7,508 nt of DNA, from contig CALGOI010000138.1 of the NCBI GenBank assembly GCA_937959065.1, positions 1 to 7,508 of the forward strand, written 5' to 3'. The notes beneath the pieces are model-generated. The model was not told where the DNA came from, did no database searches, and was given only the letters and a program-made list of their open reading frames with translations. Both the position numbers and the translations under genes were made by a program. This DNA comes from an uncultured Ignavibacteriota bacterium. Lineage in GTDB: Bacteria > Bacteroidota > Ignavibacteria > Tepidaquicellales > Tepidaquicellaceae. This document shows, in pieces, positions 1-6,254 of the stretch; positions within the stretch are counted from its first letter, which is position 1; every line of letters begins with the position of its first letter.

Positions 1-1108
1 CAGCAGGATTTAACGGATCAGTACCTCTTCTAACTTCAGTACCATCGTCAACACTACCGCCATCGGTATCTCTGTTCAATGGATCAGTTTTGTGAATTCT
101 AACTTCATCACCATCTGAAAGAGTATCTCCGTCACTATCCTTATTTAAAGGATTAGTTCTGTAAGCATTGACTTCTTCCCCGTCATTTAACCCGTCACCA
201 TCCGTATCCGCATTGTTTGGATTAGTAGTGTAAGTATTAACTTCCTCACCATCGAGCAGATTGTCACCATCAGTATCAGGATTTAACGGATTCGTACTGT
301 AAGTTTTCACCTCAGCACCATCCTGAAGGCCGTCAGCATCCGTATCAGGATTCTTTGGATCTGTTTTATAGGCATTAACTTCTTCACCATCCTTTAAACC
401 ATCACCATCGGTGTCCGGATTGTTAGGATCTGTGCCTATCTGTTCCTCAAACTCATCAGTCAAGCCGTCTCTGTCAGTGTCAGTCGGACCGCTTTTTCCG
501 GTGAATGTAAGACCAATATTTAGATGCATGTAAGCTTCTTCATACTCGCCAAGGATGAAATAGTTAGCATTATCTGTAAAAGTATAATTTAAACCTAAAT
601 TTACATCAAATAATGCCTGCTTACCAAGTTTTATCTCAGTACCTACTCCAACAGGAATATAGGCTGACCATCCATCTTTTGTTGGTCCCTGACCGGTATT
701 GTAGACCTGGTTTACGCTTGTTGTATCGATATTATCATATCTTACCATACCACCACCAAAATAAAAATACGGATTCATAGTTTTCATTTTGAACGGCTCA
801 ATACGTAATCTAAGATCTACAGGGATTAAAGTCGTTGTAAAATCTTCGTTTGCAGGATTAAACGACCCGTCAGAGCCCTGAAATCTTGCATAACCACCAC
901 CGACTTCAATATCCAGATATCTTCCTAACTCAAATGCCAGAAATCCTCTTGCATTAAAAGAAAATCCTCTGTCACCGAATTCGGAAAAAAATAATGTAGG
1001 ACCGAATTGCACACCTCCTTTTACTCCATACCCTTTAAATTGAGCATTTGAGGTTATAGGAAAGAGCAATGCGGTAAAAAGAAATAAGAGTAGAGTTCTC
1101 TTAATCAT
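1..1108 (-). CDS. Outer membrane beta-barrel protein with thrombospondin type 3-like repeats (OmpA-like, 3' end outside window)
   Basis: The start ATG is at 1108 and 369 codons are visible; the reading frame is still open at the window edge, so the C terminus is missing. The start is supported by a GGGGG run 6 nt upstream and by an immediate signal peptide (MIKR, then a Leu/Phe-rich core, cleavage probably after Ala22 in SNA|QF). Residues about 24-203 look like a small outer-membrane beta-barrel: alternating hydrophobic strands, Gly/aromatic rich, e.g. NPYFYFGGGM. Residues 210-368 are seven Asp-rich repeats of the DTDGDGLxDGEE type, known to bind calcium in thrombospondin type 3 modules. Proteins built this way usually end in an OmpA peptidoglycan-binding domain, which would lie beyond position 1; that is inference. 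The likely role is structural, linking outer membrane to cell wall, with the repeats as a rigid periplasmic or surface spacer. It has its own upstream spacer and promoter candidate, so it is probably transcribed separately from the reductase. Confidence 0.88.
   Translation of the reverse strand, partial: MIKRTLLLFLFTALLFPITSNAQFKGYGVKGGVQFGPTLFFSEFGDRGFSFNARGFLAFELGRYLDIEVGGGYARFQGSDGSFNPANEDFTTTLIPVDLRLRIEPFKMKTMNPYFYFGGGMVRYDNIDTTSVNQVYNTGQGPTKDGWSAYIPVGVGTEIKLGKQALFDVNLGLNYTFTDNANYFILGEYEEAYMHLNIGLTFTGKSGPTDTDRDGLTDEFEEQIGTDPNNPDTDGDGLKDGEEVNAYKTDPKNPDTDADGLQDGAEVKTYSTNPLNPDTDGDNLLDGEEVNTYTTNPNNADTDGDGLNDGEEVNAYRTNPLNKDSDGDTLSDGDEVRIHKTDPLNRDTDGGSVDDGTEVRRGTDPLNPA
5..481 (-). repeat. Seven tandem Asp-rich repeats in the barrel protein
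   Basis: Translation on the minus strand gives repeats at residues 210-231, 232-254, 255-277, 278-300, 301-323, 324-346 and 347-368. The five middle units are each exactly 23 residues (69 bp, together 71-415); the first and last are 22 residues. The core is D(T/S)DxDxLxDGxEV followed by a Thr-Asn/Asp-Pro-x-Asn-Pro turn. Asp positions 1, 3, 5 and 9 fit the calcium-loop pattern of thrombospondin type 3 modules. The last unit is degenerate (DTDGGSVDDG), as is common at the end of such arrays. The DNA copies have diverged, so this is an old protein repeat and not a recent tandem duplication. Confidence 0.9.
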
Positions 1109-1165
1109 TCAAATCCCCCTTTTTAATTTATGATTTGATTGCTTTATTGCCATTAAGGTAGAATA

Positions 1166-1194
1166 AATATATACAAATTATGTATTAAAAACAA
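1166..1194 (-). promoter_or_regulatory. Candidate promoter of the barrel protein gene
   Basis: Read on the minus strand, TTGTTT (1194-1189) and TATATT (1171-1166) are separated by exactly 17 nt. The -10 matches 5 of 6 sigma-70 consensus positions, the -35 only the TTG. An A/T run lies directly upstream (1193-1200) and could act as an UP element. The start codon follows 57 nt after the -10. The Bacteroidota pattern TTTG-N19-TAnnTTTG was also looked for and does not fit. The whole stretch is very AT-rich, so a chance match is possible. Confidence 0.35.
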
Positions 1195-1270
1195 AAAAAA
1201 GCAATATTTTAACTTTCTAAATACAAGTAATTTTACTAATAATTAGATACAAACATAATTTTACCATATA

Positions 1271-1286
1271 TATTGTAATTACAATA
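1271..1286. promoter_or_regulatory. Perfect 16-bp palindrome, possible operator
   Basis: TATTGTAATTACAATA equals its own reverse complement over all 16 bases with no central gap. It lies 35 nt past the reductase stop codon and about 75 nt upstream of the candidate -35 of the barrel gene. With no loop and no T-run after it on the minus strand it is a poor terminator, so a dimeric-regulator site is the better reading. It does not match a regulator consensus that I can name with confidence. Confidence 0.35.
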
Positions 1287-1296
1287 GATATGACCT

Positions 1297-1322
1297 AACT
1301 AGAAAGTAAACATACTTTAGTT
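1297..1322 (-). terminator. AT-rich hairpin at the reductase stop codon, weak terminator candidate
   Basis: On the minus strand AACT-AAAGTA pairs with TACTTT-(CT bulge)-AGTT around a four-base loop, giving 6 bp plus 4 bp across a two-base bulge. The stem begins inside the TAA stop of the reductase gene. No T-tract follows and the stem has few G:C pairs, so it is not a convincing intrinsic terminator. It may simply stabilise the 3' end of the message or be chance in AT-rich DNA. Confidence 0.2.
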
Positions 1323-2310
1323 AAAGTGCCTTTATTAACTCATTTTCTCTAATGTAATCTAAACCTGATTTCAATTTATAATCCTTTGGTAAGTCATTAA
1401 GATATTGTAAAGTGGACATAATTGTCTCGTCCAGTTTCAAGAAAGTGAGCCCTTGTCTAAGGGCTTTATCGATATTGACTTTTGAAAAACCTTTAAAATC
1501 AGGATTTGAATCCGGAATCCAAACCGGTAAATCCATCCAAGGCTGAACATTATTTTCTTGTATGAATTTTTCACTTACCCATATTAGTTCTGAATCCGGA
1601 TTGCATAATTTTTGACACTCCAATAAAAGTTCTTTAATGGTCAGAGGATTTTCAGGGCCGGTTGCATTATAGTCTCCGGATTTTCCATTCTCTGCCATTC
1701 TAACAGCCCAACTTGCAAGATCCCTCACGTCTATAAATTGTACAAGGGAACTGCCATCTCCCGGGGCAAGGACTTTTCCTCCGGATCTCACCCTGTGAAT
1801 CCAGTATGTAAATCTATCTGTCGGATCATTTGGCCCGACAATCAACCCTGAGCGTACATTTACATAATTTTCAGGAAATAATTTCATTACTTCCTTTTCA
1901 CAAAGTGCTTTTAAAGCACCATAGTTTTCCATTTTGAACTCCCCGGGTGAATCGTCCGTCGGGAGTTGTAATAGATCATAATTCTCATCTATACCAACGA
2001 CCTCAAAATTCTTGTAAACACTAATACTGGATATAAAAATATACTTCCCGACTGAATCCTTTAAAACACTTCCAACTTTTGATATATCGTCCGGCAAATA
2101 ACCGCAGGTATCAATTACGGCATCCCATTCTCTGTCTTTTAATAAATCAAAATCATTTTTTCTGTCTCCATGAATCTTTTCTATTTCAGGGAACAAACCG
2201 GGGTTATGCTGTCCCCTATTAAACAATGTTACACTATGTCCCCGTGATAATGCATATTCAACGATATGTCTTCCGAGAAAAACTGTTCCGCCAATTACAA
2301 GTAAATTCAT
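1321..2310 (-). CDS. NAD(P)-dependent epimerase/dehydratase-like extended SDR
   Basis: This 329-aa protein starts at the N-terminal Rossmann fold itself, which supports the chosen ATG; no Shine-Dalgarno sequence is visible. The nucleotide-binding loop is GGTVFLGR at residues 7-14, a variant of the extended-SDR GxxGxxG. It is followed by LFNRG (29-33), where the Arg after strand 2 suggests NADP preference. The catalytic elements are the Ser run at 94-97 and YGALK at 130-134 (YxxxK). Residues after about 150 carry the variable substrate domain (GPNDPTDRF, then the FIDVRDLA segment typical of the epimerase superfamily). The length is usual for this atypical SDR group, which also includes plant CSP41-like proteins. 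The substrate cannot be told from sequence, and members are often annotated only as oxidoreductase or epimerase. The gene lies 51 nt downstream of the TonB receptor with no terminator in the gap, so it may be co-transcribed, but a functional link is unproven. Confidence 0.88.
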   Translation of the reverse strand: MNLLVIGGTVFLGRHIVEYALSRGHSVTLFNRGQHNPGLFPEIEKIHGDRKNDFDLLKDREWDAVIDTCGYLPDDISKVGSVLKDSVGKYIFISSISVYKNFEVVGIDENYDLLQLPTDDSPGEFKMENYGALKALCEKEVMKLFPENYVNVRSGLIVGPNDPTDRFTYWIHRVRSGGKVLAPGDGSSLVQFIDVRDLASWAVRMAENGKSGDYNATGPENPLTIKELLLECQKLCNPDSELIWVSEKFIQENNVQPWMDLPVWIPDSNPDFKGFSKVNIDKALRQGLTFLKLDETIMSTLQYLNDLPKDYKLKSGLDYIRENELIKAL

Positions 2311-2361
2311 AAATGAGTTTTTAATGTAAATACGAACGAAAACCGGTAAGTGTTAAGGGAT

Positions 2362-4713
2362 TTAAAACTGGATATTTATTCCTGAGTTGAAATTCCTGTT
2401 AGGAGCCTGGATCCTTTCCAGTTCCTGGTAAGATTCGTCAAAAAGATTATTAACTCCAACGAAAACAGAAATGTTATCTGTCAGGGTTTTACTTAGTTTG
2501 GTATTCAATAGAAAGTAATCTTCCGGTTCTTCAAATCTATAAAAGATAACTTCTTCAACTTCACTTAAATATCTGCCATTAATATTAAGATTGAAGTCTT
2601 TATATGCGAAGTTAGTTGTAAAGTTAAAATTGTTCTTAGGTTTATATGGAAGATTGTCATCTTTCCTGCCATCAGACTGATCTTTTGCATCGAGGTAAGT
2701 GTACCCAATGTTGAAATAATACTCAAATAAATCACCGAAGAGATCCAAATTAGAATTGTAATCTATGTAAAATTCAAAACCATTTATTTGGGCTTTTGCA
2801 ACATTTTGAACCTGAAACGGGCCGTAAACGCTGGTACCAACATTCCTGTATTGTATCAGGTTATTATAATAATTTACAAAGACTGAAGCATCAACAGTAA
2901 ACCGGTTATCATATTGTTTTCTAAAACCAAGCTCCAGTGAAATCATCTCCTCCGGTTTAAGATCCGGATTATAAATAAAATCGAATCCACCGAATAGTTC
3001 TTTTTTGAAATACAATTCGGCAATCGAAGGAGCACGAAATGCTCTTCCCGCTAAAAATCTATAGGATGTATTGGAGAATATACCTTTATCGACTGAAGGT
3101 GAGAATAAAAACGCGAGTTTAGGACTAACCTGGAACGAACGGATCCCTGAAACTACCGTATTAACATCAAATCTTGTACCGATGGTTGTGCTTAATACCG
3201 GGTTGGAGTTTTTGTCACTGATCAGATGTATCCTATCCTGAAGGAATAGACCAAAGTTATTCATTTGCTGATCCCCGTATAAAATGTCTGAAGGACTTGA
3301 TCTTACAATATTCCATTGAGCATCTAAACCGGCGATAAAATAATTTGACCTGTTAAATTCATAATCAATCTGAGTAATGCTGCCGAAATTATAAGAATCT
3401 ATATAAGTGTTCAATCCCTGACCCTGCGGCGCAAACTGAAGTGAAACCGGGTTATTGGGATTATAAAAGGAACGGCTGTTTAATCCATAATAATAGAATC
3501 GGGTACTATACTTGGATCTTCCGTTTGGGAATGCTCTGTACTGTAGGTCGACACTATGGGTTTTTTTATCTATCCTGTCCCCGAGATAATAATCAGCAAC
3601 CTGGAATGGATCTGCCTGCTGTCCCGGGTTTTTTTTCCAGTAATGGGGGTACGCACTTTCGGAACTAGTATATTGAAAAGTAGCTTCAAGGTCACGGTTA
3701 CTCAAAACGTCATAAGTAAATTTTGAAGTTAAGCCATAAAACTCATAATCTGTTTGCTGGGCATGACCGTCATTCTGTTTATAATCCAGATTTAAAAGAT
3801 ATGATACTTTATTAATAGTATTACTGTGAAGGATGTTTGCACCTTTAAAGCTCAGCAAGTCGTCGGTAAACCTTAAGTTACCCGGAAGTTTTTCGTAAAA
3901 TCCGTAATTAAGGTTGACGCTTGTAAAAGGCGAATAAGTTGGTTTTTTTGTAATGACATTAATTACACCTCCTATTGCGCTGGAACCATATAATGATGAA
4001 AATGCTCCTTTTACTACTTCGGTTCTTTCTATCAAAGCAACCGGAATAAGCGACCATAAAGCACCTTTAGAATCACCTGTCAAGGATGGTCTGCCATCAA
4101 GGAGCAATAGTACTCTATTCCCTATACCTCCGCCGGCAACATCAGATGAACCCCTTATCGATAAGGAACTAACATTAATACCGCTTGTTCTGTTTATAGT
4201 AACACCCTGAACTCCTTCAAGGATATTATCGAATGTAAGAATATTCTTGTTATTTATTTGCTCAGATTCAACAAGACTGACTGAGGAAGGGGTTTGTTTA
4301 AGTGTCAACTCGATTTTTGAAGAAGTAACATTAATTTTCTCAGTTTCTAAAACAGCAGGGTCCAGAAAAATATTAAATGTTTTTGTTTTATCATCTTCAA
4401 TCAAGATACTGAAATTATGCTCTTCATAACCAATTCTGGAAACTTTGACACTATACAATCCTGAAAGAACTCCCAAAAAGGAATAACCCCCGGATATATC
4501 AGATTCGGTTTTTAAAAAACTTTTTGTTTCGGGATTTTCAATTACAATCGAAGCTGATGAAATGACCTCCTTAGAATAATCATCGATCACCAGCCCTTTT
4601 AAACTACCTGTTGTTTGTCCATTAAGCAGTCCGGCTGACAGTAAATAAACAAGAGCTGTCAAAAGAAAGACAGCCCTAGTAAAATCCCAATATTTAAACG
4701 AAAAAAATTTCAT
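2362..4713 (-). CDS. TonB-dependent outer membrane receptor with carboxypeptidase-regulatory-like N-terminal domain
   Basis: This 783-aa protein is an energy-coupled importer of the outer membrane. It begins with a signal peptide (hydrophobic core about residues 14-30, cleavage probably after NGQ33). Next is a small beta-sandwich of the CarboxypepD_reg-like type, about residues 36-118 (GSLKGLVIDD...SGGYSFLGVLSGLYSVKVS), a hallmark of Bacteroidota-type receptors. A TonB-box-like segment, EKINVTSS (125-132), comes before the plug, about 138-257 (LSIRGSSD, VLLLLDGRP, IERTEVVKGAFSSLYGSSAIGGVINVITKKP split by loops). The 22-strand barrel fills the rest, with NLFDESYQE near the end and a terminal Phe, as expected for barrel assembly. 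The gene starts 5 nt after the lipoprotein stop with no Shine-Dalgarno sequence, so translation is probably coupled. The order (lipoprotein first) and the small partner differ from SusC/SusD pairs, where the SusC-like gene comes first. The substrate (metal chelate, vitamin, sugar or peptide) is not predictable from what is visible. Confidence 0.95.
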   Translation of the reverse strand: MKFFSFKYWDFTRAVFLLTALVYLLSAGLLNGQTTGSLKGLVIDDYSKEVISSASIVIENPETKSFLKTESDISGGYSFLGVLSGLYSVKVSRIGYEEHNFSILIEDDKTKTFNIFLDPAVLETEKINVTSSKIELTLKQTPSSVSLVESEQINNKNILTFDNILEGVQGVTINRTSGINVSSLSIRGSSDVAGGGIGNRVLLLLDGRPSLTGDSKGALWSLIPVALIERTEVVKGAFSSLYGSSAIGGVINVITKKPTYSPFTSVNLNYGFYEKLPGNLRFTDDLLSFKGANILHSNTINKVSYLLNLDYKQNDGHAQQTDYEFYGLTSKFTYDVLSNRDLEATFQYTSSESAYPHYWKKNPGQQADPFQVADYYLGDRIDKKTHSVDLQYRAFPNGRSKYSTRFYYYGLNSRSFYNPNNPVSLQFAPQGQGLNTYIDSYNFGSITQIDYEFNRSNYFIAGLDAQWNIVRSSPSDILYGDQQMNNFGLFLQDRIHLISDKNSNPVLSTTIGTRFDVNTVVSGIRSFQVSPKLAFLFSPSVDKGIFSNTSYRFLAGRAFRAPSIAELYFKKELFGGFDFIYNPDLKPEEMISLELGFRKQYDNRFTVDASVFVNYYNNLIQYRNVGTSVYGPFQVQNVAKAQINGFEFYIDYNSNLDLFGDLFEYYFNIGYTYLDAKDQSDGRKDDNLPYKPKNNFNFTTNFAYKDFNLNINGRYLSEVEEVIFYRFEEPEDYFLLNTKLSKTLTDNISVFVGVNNLFDESYQELERIQAPNRNFNSGINIQF

Positions 4714-4718
4714 TAATT

Positions 4719-5219
4719 TTAGAAGATCTTATTTGTTGTATCAGCCCATGAAAGGAAATTTACATCGGTAACACCTGCATTATTTACGATAGATATTCTT
4801 TGAGGATCGAGAAAGCAATTGGTATGAGCAGTATCACATCCATAGACTCCCATGATAGGGCTCTGACCGCCGGTGTCTTTTCTAAATCCTACGGCAACAA
4901 CATAATCACCATCCGGAACACTAGTCAATCTGTAAAAAGCTTCATATGTACCGTTGTTATTTAATATAACAAGTGTATCATATGCTGTCGGGGGTCCAAA
5001 CCAATATGCCGGTGGAGTAGAAGGGTTTGAGAATACTCCGATTTCATAAACACCTCCTGTAGTAATAAAATTGGTATCAACAAATGTAACTTTACCGCTT
5101 ATAGTGTTATTCTCTGGAGTAACAATAATTGTATCGCCTTCGTCACAGCTTGAAAGTCCAAATACAATAAAACAGGTAATTAGTACTTTAGATAAGTTAT
5201 TCGAAAAAATTTTTCTCAT
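4719..5219 (-). CDS. Small lipoprotein of unknown family, partner of the TonB receptor
   Basis: This 166-aa protein has a type II signal peptide: MRK, a hydrophobic stretch (residues 12-21), then the lipobox LSSC with lipidated Cys25. The residues after it are acidic (DEGD). In Bacteroidota, acidic residues just after the Cys can act as a surface-export signal, so display on the cell surface is possible but inferred. The mature part looks all-beta: SGKVTFVD, GVYEIGVFS, a Pro/aromatic loop (TPPAYWFGPP, 68-77), GTYEAFYRLTSVPDGDYVVAVGF (given here as one strand region, 90-112). This resembles transthyretin- or carboxypeptidase-regulatory-like sandwiches. Two further cysteines, C128 and C135, form CDTAHTNC and could make a disulfide or bind a ligand. 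I do not recognise the family. It is the first gene of a tight operon with the receptor (5-nt gap), so it probably captures or helps load the same substrate. No clear Shine-Dalgarno sequence precedes the ATG. Confidence 0.82.
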   Translation of the reverse strand: MRKIFSNNLSKVLITCFIVFGLSSCDEGDTIIVTPENNTISGKVTFVDTNFITTGGVYEIGVFSNPSTPPAYWFGPPTAYDTLVILNNNGTYEAFYRLTSVPDGDYVVAVGFRKDTGGQSPIMGVYGCDTAHTNCFLDPQRISIVNNAGVTDVNFLSWADTTNKIF

Positions 5220-5301
5220 TACTTTGAATTTAATTTTAGAATTAAATAAATCTTTACTCTAATTCCAACTAAGTTATAAGTAAAATTATGAGTAATGTTG
5301 C

Positions 5302-5317
5302 GAATTTGAAATTCAAA
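5302..5317. promoter_or_regulatory. Two overlapping 6-1-6 palindromes, possible operator
   Basis: On the plus strand GAATTT-G-AAATTC (5302-5314) and TTTGAA-A-TTCAAA (5305-5317) are both perfect 6-1-6 inverted repeats sharing ten bases. The overlapping 6-1-6 layout recalls Fur-superfamily sites in form, though the base sequence is not a Fur box. It lies about 85-100 nt upstream of the lipoprotein start, next to possible promoter elements. Confidence 0.28.
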
Positions 5318-5324
5318 AAAAGGT

Positions 5325-5340
5325 TATGATAAAAATCACA
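5325..5340 (-). promoter_or_regulatory. CRP/FNR-family-like binding site
   Basis: The minus strand reads TGTGATTTTTATCATA, that is TGTGA-N6-TCATA. This differs from the classical CRP palindrome TGTGA-N6-TCACA at one position. It is also close to the FNR layout TTGAT-N4-ATCAA in its inner bases (TGAT-N4-ATCA is perfect). The centre is about 113 nt upstream of the lipoprotein start codon, a position consistent with upstream activation. Confidence 0.4.
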
Positions 5341-5347
5341 TTATTGC

Positions 5348-5363
5348 CTTAATCTTTATTAAG
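5348..5363 (-). terminator. Small hairpin downstream of the DUF985 gene, weak terminator candidate
   Basis: CTTAAT and ATTAAG form a perfect 6-bp inverted repeat around a 4-nt loop, about 50 nt past the DUF985 stop. A second 6-bp stem (TACTTT/AAAGTA) lies closer to the stop codon. Both are A:T rich and neither has a proper U-run, so termination here is plausible only from position between two operons. Confidence 0.2.
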
Positions 5364-5413
5364 ACTCCGTATAAATAAGATATCAAAATTACTTTAATAA
5401 AAAAGTATAATAA

Positions 5414-5911
5414 TCAGGTTAGTGTTTCTATTAATTGGGAATGTTGTGGGAATTCTTTAATTAAGGAATCTCTATCAGCCAGCTCGAAATCTTCGAAATG
5501 AAAACCCGGCGCAACGGTACATCCGCAAAGTGAATATGAATTCTTGTCTAAAACTTCAGCTCCAAACCAATCACCTTTGTTAATGACAGCTTGCAGGCTT
5601 TCACCTTTATCCGGATCTCTGCCTACAACTACCTCATTCAAATTACCATTTGGAGTGATGCTGTAAATCTTTACCGGGCTGCCCTCATAGAAATGCCAAA
5701 TCTCATCAGATTTTATTCTGTGAAATTTTGAGACTTGCTCACCAACGAGTAAAAAATAGATCGATGTCCCATGCGATCTGTCTCCTCCAAATCGTTCGGG
5801 TAGGTATTCACCTTTATACTGTTCATCAGCCCTGTAAACTTCTTTAAAATAACCTCCCTCGGGATGGGGATCCATTTTAAGCTTTTCAATCCAGTATTTA
5901 GCAGGTTTCAT
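5414..5911 (-). CDS. DUF985 / cupin_5 family protein
   Basis: The product is 165 aa, the usual length for this cupin family. I start it at the ATG at 5911 and not at the upstream in-frame ATG at 5953. GGGAG lies 5 nt before 5911, the family N terminus (KYWIEKLKMDPHPEGGYF) begins right after, and the ATG overlaps the previous stop as ATGA. Family motifs seen are HPEGGYF (16-22), SIYFLLV (50-56), FHRIKSDEIWH (63-73) and CTVAPGFHFEDFE (131-143). His64, Glu70 and His73 are candidates for the cupin metal or ligand site. The biochemical role of bacterial members is not settled; some relatives have been reported as sugar-binding or epimerase-like, so no activity is assigned. It is the last gene of the folD-prmA-cupin string and is probably translationally coupled to the small cupin before it. 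Confidence 0.9.
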   Translation of the reverse strand: MKPAKYWIEKLKMDPHPEGGYFKEVYRADEQYKGEYLPERFGGDRSHGTSIYFLLVGEQVSKFHRIKSDEIWHFYEGSPVKIYSITPNGNLNEVVVGRDPDKGESLQAVINKGDWFGAEVLDKNSYSLCGCTVAPGFHFEDFELADRDSLIKEFPQHSQLIETLT

Positions 5912-6243
5912 TCTTTCTCCCTGAAATTTCCGTGGAATGCAAGCCATAAACAATATGGAGATTCACTGGTTTTATCAACACGGTGTCGTTTTCCTGATGG
6001 AATTAAGACATAGTCACCCTCATTAAGGAGGATCTTTTCTCCATCTTCAAAAGAAAGCCCGGCTTCCCCTTTTAAAAGCACCACCCACTCGTCACGATCC
6101 TGTTCCAGCCACTTTCCTTCCGGAGTTGATTGACCGGTCGATACTATTCTTTCAATCAAGGTATCCCGGGTACTGATTAATTCATCAAAAATTTCATACT
6201 TTGATGGAAGTTCATGATCGACTTTAAAAATATTTCCTTTCAA
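5908..6243 (-). CDS. Small single-domain cupin protein, TTG start
   Basis: This is a 111-aa single-domain cupin. The second cupin motif is nearly textbook: G76-DYVLI-P82-S-G84-KR-H87. In motif 1 the usual HxH metal ligands are absent (WLEQDRDEWVVLLKG, residues 45-59), which is normal for the small cupin subgroup with a xxDRDEWVxLLxGxAxLxFEDG pattern and means metal binding is doubtful. The start must be TTG at 6243: an in-frame TAA lies two codons upstream (6249-6247) and there is no in-frame ATG later. AAGGA touches the TTG directly, an unusually short spacing. The gene begins 11 nt after the prmA stop and ends in a 4-nt overlap (ATGA) with the DUF985 gene. Function is unknown; a small-molecule-binding or isomerase role would be typical of cupins. 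Confidence 0.85.
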   Translation of the reverse strand: MKGNIFKVDHELPSKYEIFDELISTRDTLIERIVSTGQSTPEGKWLEQDRDEWVVLLKGEAGLSFEDGEKILLNEGDYVLIPSGKRHRVDKTSESPYCLWLAFHGNFREKE

Positions 6244-6254
6244 TCCTTACTAAT

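Larger units (their letters stand above)
5220..5413 (-). promoter_or_regulatory. Control region upstream of the lipoprotein-TonB receptor operon
   Basis: These 194 bp hold no gene. Read on the minus strand, the order is: an AT-rich 6-bp stem (TACTTT/AAAGTA) just after the DUF985 stop, a second hairpin (5348-5363), a CRP-like site (5325-5340), and overlapping palindromes (5302-5317). Possible -10 elements are CATAAT (5290-5285) and TATAAC (5278-5273), but neither has a good -35 at 16-18 nt. Likewise a Bacteroidota-type TTTG-N19-TAnnTTTG promoter is only half matched. The operon promoter should lie here, but I cannot fix its position. Confidence 0.45.

Noticed and set aside
1..481. CRISPR-like or non-coding tandem repeat
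   Set aside because: The units are contiguous without unique spacers, have diverged at DNA level and translate into in-frame Asp-rich repeats of a continuous protein.
2311..2361. Possible promoter or terminator between receptor and reductase
   Set aside because: No stem with T-run and no paired -35/-10 could be found in these 51 nt.
3441..3668. Plus-strand open frame of 75 codons inside the TonB receptor gene
   Set aside because: It lies wholly antisense to a well-supported barrel region and its translation resembles no protein domain.
3953..4429. Two plus-strand open frames (3953-4210, 4247-4429)
   Set aside because: Both are antisense to the plug and N-terminal domain of the receptor, where the minus-strand frame has clear family motifs.
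5071..5262. Plus-strand open frame over the lipoprotein start
   Set aside because: It is antisense to the signal peptide and upstream region, and there is no ribosome binding site or recognisable product.
5912..5953. Upstream start at 5953 for the DUF985 protein (14 extra residues)
   Set aside because: The extension overlaps the end of the small cupin gene by 46 nt and is outside the family N terminus. The ATG at 5911 has a good GGGAG and a 4-nt ATGA overlap.
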